Shown: positions 55,401-64,000 of the stretch, one piece after another
Numbering within the stretch: position 1 is the stretch's first letter
Layout: every line of letters starts with the position of its first letter
NCBI RefSeq assembly: GCF_000722705.1
Contig: NZ_JPFW01000008.1
Location: forward strand, 496,001 to 560,000
Length of the DNA: 64,000 bases
Reading direction: 5' to 3'
From: Streptococcus mitis
Lineage (GTDB): Bacteria > Bacillota > Bacilli > Lactobacillales > Streptococcaceae
Made by a program: the position numbers and the translations under genes
Notes under the pieces: generated by a model
Seen by the model: only the letters and a program-made list of their open reading frames with translations
Database searches by the model: none
What the model was told of the DNA's origin: nothing

Positions 55401-58400
55401 GATGCTGACTCAGATGCTGATTGACTTGCGCTTGTTGAAGCGCTTGTTGAGGCAGATTCAGACGTTGATTGACTTGCGCTCGTTGATGCGCTTGTCGATG
55501 CGGATTCTGAGGCTGATTGACTCGCACTTGTTGAAGCCGACTCAGACGCCGATTGACTTGCACTTGTTGAGGCAGATTCAGAAGCTGATTGACTTGCGCT
55601 CGTTGAAGCACTTGTTGATGCTGACTCTGAAGCTGATTGACTTGCGCTTGTTGAAGCACTTGTCGATGCTGATTCTGACGCTGATTGACTTGCACTTGTT
55701 GAGGCACTTGTCGATGCTGACTCAGACGCTGATTGACTTGCGCTGGTTGATGCACTTGTCGATGCGGATTCAGACGCTGATTGACTCGCACTTGTTGATG
55801 CGCTTGTTGATGCAGATTCTGATGCTGATTGACTTGCACTTGTTGAAGCTGACTCTGAAGCTGATTGACTTGCACTTGTTGAGGCACTTGTCGATGCTGA
55901 CTCAGATGCTGATTGACTTGCGCTTGTTGAAGCGCTTGTTGATGCTGACTCAGATGCTGATTGACTTGCGCTCGTTGAGGCACTTGTTGATGCTGACTCA
56001 GATGCTGATTGACTTGCGCTCGTTGAAGCACTTGTTGAAGCTGACTCAGAAGCTGATTGACTTGCGCTTGTTGAGGCGCTTGTTGATGCAGATTCAGAAG
56101 CTGATTGACTTGCGCTCGTTGAAGCACTTGTTGAGGCACTTGTCGATGCTGACTCAGATGCCGATTGACTTGCGCTGGTTGATGCGCTCGTTGATGCACT
56201 TGTTGATGCAGACTCTGAAGCTGATTGACTTGCGCTGGTTGAAGCACTTGTTGAGGCAGATTCTGAAGCTGATTGACTTGCACTTGTTGAAGCACTTGTT
56301 GAAGCAGATTCTGAGGCTGACTGACTTGCGCTGGTTGATGCGCTGGTTGATGCTGACTCAGAAGCTGATTGACTCGCACTTGTTGAAGCTGACTGACTTG
56401 CACTTGTTGAAGCGCTTGTTGAGGCTGACTCAGAGGCTGACTGACTTGCACTTGTTGAGGCTGACTGGCTCGCACTTGTGCTTGCCGATTGACTTGCACT
56501 CATTGAGACTGACTTAGACACGCTTGTCGATGCACTTTGACTTGCACTCATTGAGACTGAATTAGACGCGCTTGTCGATGCACTTTGGCTAACGCTTCTT
56601 GACGTCAACGTACTTGCTGATGTCGATGTAGAAGCAGAGGTAGAACGTGAAGATACTATACTTTCAGAAGTTGATCTAGATGTTACAACACTCTCAGAAG
56701 TTGAGCGTGAGGTGATCACACTCTCTGATGTCGATCTAGATGTAATTACACTCGTTGAAACTGATGTTGATGATACAACACTTGTTGATAGAGAGGTACT
56801 ATACTTCTCATTTGACAACTCAACTTTTAGAGGCTCTTTCGTACCATCCGTATACACAACCGTCACTGAACCATCCGCTGCAACATCAACTCTACTAATT
56901 GGAAGACCTGCATTCTTCGTTCTTACTGCTTCACTAATCTTTTCTCTATCTTTTGGAGAAGGATTCGTTTTATTTGTTACCTGAATCGTGTCAGGTTGAT
57001 CTGGAGTATACTTTTCACTCAATGGTGCTTGCTGAATGCCATAGGAAACTCGTGTTTCATTTCCAGAGAAATCTTTCACACGAATATAACGGGTCCAAGT
57101 ATTACCACTTGCTTGACTGCCATCCCCATCTGGTCTGTATTGTTTATCTAGTTTATAAGTAGCATCTGTAATTACTTGGCGACGTTGAGGATTTTCAGCA
57201 CTTGCAGTGAAATCACCACCAGTACCACCTTCTACAGCAGCACCATTAGTATGAACATCCGAACCTAAAAGGGAAGTACCCGTTGGATTTCCGATACCTG
57301 AACTATTATCATTCCATGCCTCAATGTTGGTAACCTTACCACTATTATCAGTCGTTTCAACCATGACACGGAAGGTATCCCCAGCAAAGATTTTACTCTT
57401 ACCTGTCGTAGTATCCTTCTCAGCTTCTACCCAAATTTTGTTTACGGTGTCATAAACTTCTACCTTAACCGTAACATTAGGAGCCACTTCTTCCCTTGTA
57501 ATAGTGTTTGAACCAGATGAACGCAATGTTTCCATGGTATTATCTGGTTTTCTAACGTTCAGCGTCTGTTCTACAGTAACAGTACCAACAGGAAGAAGGC
57601 CTTGAGGAGTATTAGCAGCTGCTAGCTTCTCTTTCTCAAAGGTTACTGTATCTCCTGTAGCTACCTTTTCGAAAGTCTGATTATTGAGTCTCAAGGTAAC
57701 TGTTGCACCAGGACTTACATTTTTGACTGTAATACTACGTTCTGGAAGACCACCTTGTTGTTTAACTTGATCATCTGCAATTTGTGGGGTCTTCAGGTTA
57801 ATCTTAATCGTTACAGGAACTAGTGTACTGTTACGGGCTGTATCAGTAGAACCTTGTGGTAATGTTACTTTAACTTTTCTAGTAATATAACCTGGAGTAG
57901 AAACAGCTGCTTCATTTATTGGGGTTTCCCATTCATAGCTTGTACCACTTGGTATTGCTGGGGTATTAGCAGTGTTTGTAATGGCTCCACCTGGAGTCGT
58001 GCTAATAGTGGACAACGGAGACATATCGCCTGCTGTTGTTTCATAAGTTTGTCTAGCAACTGGATCCACTACTGTGTATGTAAAGCTTGTCTCACTTTTC
58101 AAAGCAGGATCCTGTGTAGACGGAGTTCCAAAGCGTCCTGTTGGATAAGTCGCTACTACACGGTACTCTGTTTGATGCGCTTGGGTATTATTCCAAACTC
58201 TACTAAACTCTGGTTTCTCACCAGCTGGTGTTTTCTGTAGTGCACCTGGACCATTTAAGGTACTATTTAATTTGTACTCATAGGACCAAGTTGTATTTGC
58301 AGGGAGCTCTCTAACGTTGGTATATAAGTTAGTATAGCCACCTATATTGTTGGACCAGCTACCACTAGCAGTTCGACCATTAGTTCCACCTTTGAAGCCA

Positions 58401-61400
58401 TAAAATTGACCAGTAACACCATCTTTAGTATTAGTTTCTATCTTTTGATAAACTGTGTACTTATAGGTAATATCTTTACTTACACCTTTAAAGTCAGTAA
58501 CCGTCAAGGTCGCTGTTTTATCACCTGGTGTAGATAAATCTGGAGCTCCATTTTTCCAAACTACTCTTGTATTTGCAGGTAATTCTGTACCATCAGCAGA
58601 TTTGATAAAATTACGAGCTGTCAAGCTATTCGCATTTTCTCCAGCAACCGCGTAAAAGCGTTCTGATTTTGTTTGATAATTTTGTTCTAATGTTGGAGTA
58701 ACTGTTCTTGTCGTTCCATCTTTATAGGTAATCAGCACATTTCCATTGCTCTGTTGAGTATAGGTTCTGATACGATGTTTATTCTGTGGATAAGCCTTTT
58801 CAACAGCTGCCCTAATAGAATTTCTATCATTCTCGGTTAAATTAGCAATATCTCGAACTGTTATCGGAGGAACTGTTTCTTCTCCTAATCTATCCTTCAA
58901 CTCGCCCTGTTTCAAACCAAAGATAGTTCCGTCTGAACGATTACCTGAAAAATCCTCTGCATTAATAGAGCGTGTAACTTTATTGCCAGGGGCATAGCTC
59001 AAGTCGGTATTAATCTCTGCTGTGGCAGTTGTCGTAGCTAGCTGATTATCAGTAGCTATAGTCTTAGATGTTACCTTATTAACAGTTTCTTTTCCCCATG
59101 TATTATCATATAGAAGACTAACCGCAGGTTTACCAGACCCTCCATTACGAACTTCTGTGTTTTGGATGACTCCACTATTATCTTTGAACTTAGCTGTAAA
59201 TTCTAATGAATCTCCAGAATAGAAAGTATATACTGGAATGCCATCGACCATCGTTTTAGGAGCTTCCGACCACGTATTATCTGCATTTTTTACTTTGACT
59301 ACTGCATCAGTAGCTTGTGGTTTTTCAGTTTCCTTGCTGATTTCAACACTTCTTGCATCTGATTCCAAAGTTTCATTTGAATTCGTCACAGGATTAGTAA
59401 ACGCCTTACTTTGTTTAACAGTCACTGGCACTGTCCGTTGCAGTGAACTCGTTGGAAGGAGGCCGTTACTGTCTGCGACTTCTGCTGGAGTGAAAGTCAA
59501 GCTTGTTGCACTAGCACCCGCTGTCTTAGTAACTGTCTTACCACCGATTGTCAAAGTTACTGTCGCACCTGGAACAACATCCGTAACGGTGATTCCTTTA
59601 TTTGGAAGACCACCTGTATTCGTTATCTGATCTGCTGAGATTTGTGGTGGGTTTGGTCTAACTTTGATAGTCACAGGAACATTTGTAGCATTTCTTGATT
59701 GAGTTGTTGAACCTTGTGGTAAAGTAACTTTAGCTTCTTTCTTATAGATACCTGGAGCTGAAGCATCTGGTCTGGATACCCATTCATAAGTTGTCCCATT
59801 CGGAATCACTACACTAGAATTAGAATTTTTTAGTGCATTGCTAGGATTTGAAATAATGTCATTTAGTGGAGTTGCGTTCCCAACTGTTGTAACATACTCT
59901 TGTTTAGCCACTGGATCCACTACTGTATAAGTAAAGCTTGTCTCACTTGTCAAAGCAGGATCTTGTGCAGACGGAGTTCCAAAGCGTCCTGTTGGATAAG
60001 TTGCTTTTGCAGTATAGGTTGTACGGTGTGTCGTAGCTGCAGAATCAGTTGTATGCCAGACATCACTAAATTTAGGTGACCCAGTTCGACTACTTAGTGG
60101 TGCACTTGCATTGTTGTTCAGACGATACTCATAAGCAAATGTTGTCCCCGAAGGAAGGGAGTCGTTGTTAATATAGAGATTTGAAAATCCACCTATATTA
60201 TTGGCATAGCCGCCTCCAACTGCTGCACCACCTGAAACTGCTTTAAAGGCATAAAATTGACCAGTTACGCCATTATTGGTTTTAGTCTCTATCTTTTGAT
60301 AAACTCTATAATTGTATGTTAAATCCGTAGTAGTATTATCTGGGTGGGTTACTGTTAAGGTTGCAGTTCTAGGGTTCTCTGGGTCCCTCATCGCTGTCAT
60401 TGTAGGAGCTTGCCCTTGTTTCCATGCAAATCTTGTTCCACTAGGGAAGTCAGAAGCTCCGCCAACTGGACGCACAAGACTTCTTAGATTTATATTAGAC
60501 AGCGACTCATCACTTACTGCATAGAATGTGTCAGTCGCTTTCTCCACACCATACTTAACATTATCTCTAACTGTATCCGATGTTCTATCACGATAAGTAA
60601 TAGTGACATCTCCATTATCAGCTACACTGATTGAACCTTCTTCAGTTCCTTTTTTGTAGTCTGTACTTGAAAGAATGCTCGCATTGGCTGTTTTAAAATT
60701 ATCCAAAACTTGATTTCTTTCTGTTGGACTTAAATTTGTTTTATCATTTACTGCGACAGTCGCGCCACTCACAGGATTTTGTCGCTCATTGAATCCTTTG
60801 ATATGGAAATTGGTAACAGCTCTAGCAGTCTGACCATCAATATCTCTAACGGTATATTCAAGAGGATAAGTACCTGGTCTATACGGTTCCCAAGCAGTGC
60901 CATTACGACCAAGCGTTCCTGTTATATCAATGTTATATGATTTTTGGAATCCTGTTCGATTTCCTCTGTAGTCATAAGTCCACAAATCCCCTGGCCCTCT
61001 TCTACTAGTAGCAGGATAATTTGGGGAAGTTATACCTGTAATAATAGCATTGGATGCAGAAGCACTGATTCTATCCATCCCTCTATCATCACGTAATTGT
61101 ATCTGAAAATTAGTGACGGCATCATCATTATAAAAAGTGACATCAGATGGCATCGTAATCGTAGGCGGATTAGAGGCTGCACGGCTCTGACCTGCTGCAC
61201 GATTTGATGTCCTAGGAGACGTTCCTCTCTCTATCGCTTGTCCGTTACGACTATCACGTTGACCTGAATGTGCACCTAGAACAGCATTAACAATCGAATT
61301 ACGAGCAGACATCGCTAGTTTTACAGTTTCTGTCAAATCTGCTTTAGGATTAGTAAGGGCTGTCTCGATAGCAGTCACAGCAGCATTCACTTTGCTAATA

Positions 61401-62287
61401 GCAGAGTCCGCATGCGGCAATCCTACAGCTTTTGCTAGATACTCACCCATTTCAGTTGAGAGTTTTGCGAGCTTCTTACGATTTTCATCCTGTTGTTTAG
61501 TAGAAATCTCTGAAGATAATAATGTAGCAGCTGTAGCTCCAACAAGGCTAGTGATATCTCCATTCTCCCCAAGTGAATCTCTATCCAATTTAGTAAGCCT
61601 CAATTCAGATATAGGAGATAAGCTAGATAATTCTTTTTTGCCCAAGTTCGCTTCAGATTGAACTTCCAATCCACTAACTGTTTCAGACATAGTAGTTGAA
61701 ACTGAATTGCCTATAGGTACCGTTGTTTGGCTAGTATTTACAGAGGAAGAACCTAACAATGTCATCGAATCCATCATACTTGCACTTGCTGAAGCACTCT
61801 CTGAAGCACTAGAAATCGAAATACTCTCTGAAATGCTAGAAACAGAATTCATACTTTCTGAGACACTAGTAAATAAAGATTGGGAAATCGATAAACTCTC
61901 ACTCGCAACCTTACTTGTATCTACTTTTGAAGTGGTCCCTAAAACTACTGTATCATTTGTAACCAATAAATCTGGATTTTCTAATGTTTTTTCTAAAGCT
62001 ACTGCTTCATTTGCAAAAACTTTAGTTTCAGTCGCAACAGCCCCACCCAAGACAGCTCCTGTAGCAGCTAGACCCTTTATAATATCTAATCCTGTAATCG
62101 AATGGTTATCTTTATCTTCTACTACTTCAGTCATGACTTGAGTCGTATCAACACCACCCCGCATAACTTTGAACAAACCAAAAAGAGAGGTTGAAGCTCG
62201 CAACCAATGTTTACCTGATTTAATTAACTTATAACGTGTCACACGGTCCGTCTCTCTATAACGACCATTCTGACGTCTAAAAAACAT
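52454..62287 (-). CDS. Serine-rich repeat glycoprotein adhesin (accessory Sec substrate, 3,277 aa)
   Basis: The start [15 protein letters not shown] follows AAAGGAG. Order of parts: long accessory-Sec signal of the KxYKxGKxW type ([15 protein letters not shown], ~18-32) with a hydrophobic core ending near VFANE (~92); a short serine-rich stretch SRR1 (~125-195); a large binding region (~200-1830) made of two related ~630-residue modules; the main serine-rich region SRR2 (~1830-3150) built from SASx tetrads in 12- and 16-residue units; a short linker; LPNTG (~3243), hydrophobic helix and RRKRDDEE. It is the substrate of GtfA/GtfB, the operon glycosyltransferases and SecA2/SecY2, like PsrP, GspB or Fap1. 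The binding region is unlike any I can name, so the ligand is unknown. Confidence 0.95.
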   Translation of the reverse strand: MFFRRQNGRYRETDRVTRYKLIKSGKHWLRASTSLFGLFKVMRGGVDTTQVMTEVVEDKDNHSITGLDIIKGLAATGAVLGGAVATETKVFANEAVALEKTLENPDLLVTNDTVVLGTTSKVDTSKVASESLSISQSLFTSVSESMNSVSSISESISISSASESASASASMMDSMTLLGSSSVNTSQTTVPIGNSVSTTMSETVSGLEVQSEANLGKKELSSLSPISELRLTKLDRDSLGENGDITSLVGATAATLLSSEISTKQQDENRKKLAKLSTEMGEYLAKAVGLPHADSAISKVNAAVTAIETALTNPKADLTETVKLAMSARNSIVNAVLGAHSGQRDSRNGQAIERGTSPRTSNRAAGQSRAASNPPTITMPSDVTFYNDDAVTNFQIQLRDDRGMDRISASASNAIITGITSPNYPATSRRGPGDLWTYDYRGNRTGFQKSYNIDITGTLGRNGTAWEPYRPGTYPLEYTVRDIDGQTARAVTNFHIKGFNERQNPVSGATVAVNDKTNLSPTERNQVLDNFKTANASILSSTDYKKGTEEGSISVADNGDVTITYRDRTSDTVRDNVKYGVEKATDTFYAVSDESLSNINLRSLVRPVGGASDFPSGTRFAWKQGQAPTMTAMRDPENPRTATLTVTHPDNTTTDLTYNYRVYQKIETKTNNGVTGQFYAFKAVSGGAAVGGGYANNIGGFSNLYINNDSLPSGTTFAYEYRLNNNASAPLSSRTGSPKFSDVWHTTDSAATTHRTTYTAKATYPTGRFGTPSAQDPALTSETSFTYTVVDPVAKQEYVTTVGNATPLNDIISNPSNALKNSNSSVVIPNGTTYEWVSRPDASAPGIYKKEAKVTLPQGSTTQSRNATNVPVTIKVRPNPPQISADQITNTGGLPNKGITVTDVVPGATVTLTIGGKTVTKTAGASATSLTFTPAEVADSNGLLPTSSLQRTVPVTVKQSKAFTNPVTNSNETLESDARSVEISKETEKPQATDAVVKVKNADNTWSEAPKTMVDGIPVYTFYSGDSLEFTAKFKDNSGVIQNTEVRNGGSGKPAVSLLYDNTWGKETVNKVTSKTIATDNQLATTTATAEINTDLSYAPGNKVTRSINAEDFSGNRSDGTIFGLKQGELKDRLGEETVPPITVRDIANLTENDRNSIRAAVEKAYPQNKHRIRTYTQQSNGNVLITYKDGTTRTVTPTLEQNYQTKSERFYAVAGENANSLTARNFIKSADGTELPANTRVVWKNGAPDLSTPGDKTATLTVTDFKGVSKDITYKYTVYQKIETNTKDGVTGQFYGFKGGTNGRTASGSWSNNIGGYTNLYTNVRELPANTTWSYEYKLNSTLNGPGALQKTPAGEKPEFSRVWNNTQAHQTEYRVVATYPTGRFGTPSTQDPALKSETSFTYTVVDPVARQTYETTAGDMSPLSTISTTPGGAITNTANTPAIPSGTSYEWETPINEAAVSTPGYITRKVKVTLPQGSTDTARNSTLVPVTIKINLKTPQIADDQVKQQGGLPERSITVKNVSPGATVTLRLNNQTFEKVATGDTVTFEKEKLAAANTPQGLLPVGTVTVEQTLNVRKPDNTMETLRSSGSNTITREEVAPNVTVKVEVYDTVNKIWVEAEKDTTTGKSKIFAGDTFRVMVETTDNSGKVTNIEAWNDNSSGIGNPTGTSLLGSDVHTNGAAVEGGTGGDFTASAENPQRRQVITDATYKLDKQYRPDGDGSQASGNTWTRYIRVKDFSGNETRVSYGIQQAPLSEKYTPDQPDTIQVTNKTNPSPKDREKISEAVRTKNAGLPISRVDVAADGSVTVVYTDGTKEPLKVELSNEKYSTSLSTSVVSSTSVSTSVITSRSTSESVITSRSTSESVVTSRSTSESIVSSRSTSASTSTSASTLTSRSVSQSASTSASNSVSMSASQSASTSVSKSVSMSASQSASTSASQSASTSASQSASESASTSASTSASQSASTSASQSASESASTSASTSASQSASESASTSASTSASQSASESASTSASTSASQSASESASTSASTSASTSASQSASESASTSASTSASTSASQSASESASTSASTSASQSASESASTSASTSASQSASESASTSASTSASQSASESASTSASTSASQSASESASTSASTSASQSASESASTSASQSASESASTSASTSASQSASESASTSASTSASQSASESASTSASTSASQSASESASTSASTSASQSASESASTSASTSASQSASESASTSASQSASESASTSASQSASESASTSASTSASQSTSESASTSASTSASQSASESASTSASTSASQSASESASTSASTSASQSASESASTSASTSASQSASESASTSASTSASQSASESASTSASTSASQSASESASTSASTSASQSASESASTSASTSASQSASESASTSASQSASESASTSASISASQSVSESASTSASTSASQSASESASESASTSASQSASESASTSASTSASQSASESASTSASQSASESASTSASTSASQSASESASTSASTSASQSASESASTSASMSASQSASESASTSASTSASQSASESASTSASTSASQSASESASTSASTSASQSASESASTSASTSASQSASESASTSASTSASQSASESASTSASTSASQSASESASTSASTSASQSASESASTSASQSASESASTSASTSASTSASQSASESASTSASQSTSESASTSASQSASESASTSASTSASQSASESASTSASTSASQSASESASTSASTSASQSASESASTSASTSASQSASESASTSASTSASQSASESASTSASTSASQSASESASTSASTSASQSASESASTSASTSASQSASESASTSASTSASQSASESASTSASTSASQSASESASTSASTSASQSASESASTSASQSASESASTSASTSASQSASESASTSASQSASESASTSASQSASESASTSASQSASESASTSASQSASESASTSASQSASESASTSASQSASESASTSASQSASESASTSASTSASQSASESASTSASQSASESASTSASTSASQSASESASTSASQSASESASTSASQSASESASTSASQSASESASTSASTSASQSASESASTSASTSASQSASESASTSASQSASESASTSASQSASESASTSTSVSVSISMSVSESTSMGDPESNYRPDVSLSESISESQSVNVSLSESISASVVTSTSVSQSTSMSTNVTNSENVSTPTSTTSQEQSTAQPVSQNTVASSKQLLPNTGTEASKSSALLGALAAVTGLGLFAKRRKRDDEE
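52850..56790 (-). repeat. SRR2 coding repeats, 36- and 48-nt units
   Basis: About 3.9 kb encode [12 protein letters not shown] (12 residues) and [16 protein letters not shown] (16 residues) units repeated many times. Serine and alanine codons vary between units (GCA, GCG, GCT; TCA, TCT, AGT), so the protein repeat is tighter than the DNA repeat. Its unit number is expected to vary between strains. It is the O-glycosylated stalk of the adhesin. Confidence 0.93.
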
Positions 62288-62345
62288 TTTCTACTCCTTT
62301 TTCAAACAAAAACGCAAATTCTCATCAAATTTAATCATACTCTTT

Positions 62346-62374
62346 AGTATACTTCAAATGTAAACAAAGGTCAA
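62346..62374 (-). promoter_or_regulatory. predicted promoter of the serine-rich adhesin gene
   Basis: On the minus strand, TTGACC (-35, 62369-62374), a 17-nt spacer and TATACT (-10, 62346-62351) lie about 60 nt upstream of the start codon. It is the best sigma-A type match in the island. Confidence 0.75.
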
Positions 62375-62424
62375 TATGATATATACATCAACCACCAATC
62401 GATAATGAATAAATACACATCCGT

Positions 62425-62458
62425 TTCAACATATATATATATATATATATATTGAAAT
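62425..62458. repeat. (AT)11 tract flanked by inverted repeats upstream of the adhesin promoter
   Basis: TTTCAA and TTGAAA flank about eleven AT dinucleotides (62431-62452), making one long palindrome about 55 nt upstream of the -35. It could extrude as a cruciform or bind a dimeric regulator. The rest of 62459-62803 is AT-rich with no gene that I can support. Confidence 0.75.
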
Positions 62459-62803
62459 AACCCAAGAACTTACACTAGCTAAGATTCTATTTTTTAAAAT
62501 TACAATCATTACTTATTTTTTAAATTTGTTTGCAAATATATTCAATTAAACTGAAATTTTAAAATTTTTAATTATCTAATTAATAAAAGGTCTCCTACGA
62601 CATATCCAATCAAAAAACACATTTTTTCTAATAGAAGATAGAGTTTAATAATTCTATCCATATAGAAACCAACGATAATAGTCTTCAAAAACTCAATTTT
62701 AGAATAAAATGAAGTAAAATAAAACGCATAATATCAAGGATGTTCAACACCTGATACTATACGCTCTTTTGATTTCAAAAACTTTTTTCTCAACCTCGTT
62801 AGT

Positions 62804-63420
62804 TACTTAGATTGTTACACAATCAAATAAATTTACTGAACTACGACACGAAGTTTGGCAAATCGATTACATTTGCCAAACGTAGTTAGTGAGGCAGTTA
62901 GCTAGTTCGCTTCCTTACCATTACGACGGGAAAATCCACGGATCGATAATATTCGTGGATTTTTCCTAGTGAAGCGTTTAGGTAAACAGCCATAGCAGTT
63001 ACCGATTATTAGATTACGACACGGAGTTAATGAGGCAGTTAGCTAGACCACTCACTACCAATTACGACGGGGAGTTTTACGAATCGATATTATTCGTGGA
63101 CTTTGCCTAGTGAAGCGTTTAGGTAAGCCAATTGTTACACCACGACACGAAGAGGCGAAAACGATTATTTTTCGCCGATGAGTTAGTAAGGCAGTTAGCT
63201 AGACTACTTCCTACCAGTTACGACGGAAAAATCCACGGATCGATATTATTCGTGGACTTTGCCTAGTGAAGCGTTTAGGTAAGCCAATTGTTACACTACG
63301 ACACGGAGTTTTACAAATCGATTCTATTTGTAAAACGTAGTTAGTGAGGCAGTTAGGCAAGTCTAATAGGACTTGCCGTAGCCTACTTAGATTGCTTTGC
63401 AATCAAGTAGGCTTACTGAA
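62804..63420. repeat. array of seven repeated units with covarying hairpins
   Basis: Units begin with TACGAC (CACGAC once) at 62842, 62922, 63015, 63063, 63141, 63219 and 63297; the last three spacings are each 78 nt. Two unit types alternate. Odd units read ACGACACG...GTTAGTGAGGCAGTTAG and even units ACGACGG...CCTAGTGAAGCGTTTAGG. Most units contain a hairpin with an ATCGAT-type loop: 62853-62881, 62928-62966, 63080-63096 (weak), 63154-63176, 63225-63263 and 63308-63336. Two further hairpins follow at 63356-63377 and 63381-63412. A TACTTAGATTG...CAATCAA...TTACTGAA module borders the array at both ends. It has no convincing reading frame. I do not recognise it; its function is unknown. Confidence 0.8.
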
Positions 63421-64000
63421 TCACATTTTTTCTTCCAACTCTACGTCTGGATACTTGTCCGCAAACCAGCGAAGGGCAAAGTCATTTTCAAAGAGGAAAA
63501 CTGGCTGGTCAAAACGGTCTTTGGCCAAGATATTTCGACTTGACGACATCCGTTCATCCAAGTCCTCAGGCTTGATCCAACGAACAGTCTTTTTACCCAT
63601 TGGGCTCATGACTACTTCCGCATTGTACTCGCCTTCCATACGGTGCTTAAAGACTTCAAACTGAAGTTGACCAACAGCGCCTAGCATGTACTCGCCTGTT
63701 TGGTAATTCTTATAAAGCTGAACGGCTCCTTCCTGCACCAATTGTTCAATCCCCTTATGGAAGGATTTTTGCTTCATGACATTCTTAGCAGAAACTTTCA
63801 TGAAAATTTCAGGAGTAAAGGTTGGTAGCGGTTCAAATTCAAACTTGTTTTTTCCAACCGTCAAGGTATCCCCAACCTGATAAGTACCAGTATCGTAAAC
63901 TCCGATAATATCACCTGCCACAGCATTAGTCACATTTTCACGACTTTCAGCCATAAACTGAGTCACATTTGACAGTTTAGCCCCTTTACCAGTACGAGGC
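63421..64000 (-). CDS. prfC: PrfC, peptide chain release factor 3, 3' part
   Basis: The C-terminal 192 residues are present; the gene runs off the right edge. Recognisable RF3 sequence includes [36 protein letters not shown] (domain II) and [19 protein letters not shown] (domain III). RF3 is a GTPase that recycles RF1 and RF2 from the ribosome after termination. The stop codon at 63421-63423 abuts the repeat array, whose nearest hairpin (63381-63412) could act as its 3' end, although no T run follows. Confidence 0.95.
   Translation of the reverse strand, partial: PRTGKGAKLSNVTQFMAESRENVTNAVAGDIIGVYDTGTYQVGDTLTVGKNKFEFEPLPTFTPEIFMKVSAKNVMKQKSFHKGIEQLVQEGAVQLYKNYQTGEYMLGAVGQLQFEVFKHRMEGEYNAEVVMSPMGKKTVRWIKPEDLDERMSSSRNILAKDRFDQPVFLFENDFALRWFADKYPDVELEEKM

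Noticed and set aside
52762-56517. Long open frames opposite to and out of frame with the SRR2 region (Leu/Ile/Asp-rich on the plus strand, Gln/Val-rich on the minus strand).
   Set aside because: They are by-products of the SASx codon repeat, which leaves all frames free of stops. They have no start signals and no protein-like composition.
63211-63402. 63-codon minus-strand frame within the hairpin array.
   Set aside because: It runs through several repeat units and hairpins, has no ribosome binding site and no recognisable protein features.
62804-63420. CRISPR array.
   Set aside because: Unit lengths vary, two unit types alternate, the segments between them are also related to each other, and no cas genes are present.
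62804-63420. Integron attC sites, suggested by hairpins and GTTAG-like motifs.
   Set aside because: No integrase, no cassette genes, and the conserved R'/R'' core pairs of attC are not found.

Overview
The window looks like a chromosome segment of a mitis-group Streptococcus, most like S. mitis or a close relative of S. pneumoniae. The reasons are four BOX elements containing the BOX-A1 sequence, a 107-bp RUP-like repeat, pneumococcus-like housekeeping proteins, a complete accessory Sec (SecA2/SecY2) locus for a serine-rich repeat adhesin, and two CshA-type fibril genes, which point away from S. pneumoniae itself. The species call is inference.

Left flank (1-6.3 kb). A minus-strand run of core genes reads mscS-like, corA (broken by a frameshift), yqeG, yqeH, yhbY and the first codons of nadD. 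A small MITE-like element with inverted ends lies between yqeH and yhbY. Divergent from these, on the plus strand, are sstT (serine/threonine:Na+ symporter) and an aromatic-acid-exporter (FUSC-like) membrane protein.

Adhesin block 1 (6.5-31.7 kb). Two tandem, same-strand LPXTG fibril proteins of the CshA type follow, of 2,823 and 5,322 residues. Both have a YSIRK signal, an NR-type adhesive head, a GEVED-like module, a long run of ~100-residue CshA repeats (about 13 and about 35), MucBP-like repeats and an LPNTG anchor. Both share an extended -10 promoter and a TA-dinucleotide tract of different length next to the ribosome binding site.

Adhesin block 2 (32.4-62.3 kb, all minus strand, so transcribed from right to left). 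The block opens with a 3,277-residue serine-rich repeat glycoprotein with the long KxYKxGKxW signal and its own promoter and terminator. A glycosyltransferase operon follows: GT8, GT2, a second GtfB/GtfA-like pair in reversed order, and four more GT2 enzymes. The export operon comes last: secY2, asp1, asp2, asp3, secA2, gtfA, gtfB, asp4, asp5. GtfA/GtfB start O-GlcNAc glycosylation of the adhesin, the operon glycosyltransferases extend the glycan, Asp1-3 prepare the glycoprotein for export (Asp2 as an acetyltransferase), and SecA2/SecY2/Asp4/Asp5 export it. The secA2 reading frame is interrupted near its 5' end at an A7 tract that is a perfect -1 slippery heptamer.

Right flank (62.3-64 kb). 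An AT-rich promoter region is followed by a roughly 620-bp array of seven repeated units with hairpins whose arms covary (the most unusual non-coding feature here), then the 3' end of prfC.

The strongest leads are the covarying hairpin array, the secA2 slippery-site frameshift, the extra inverted gtfB-gtfA pair, the giant mosaic CshA protein, and the TA-tract leaders of the adhesin genes.
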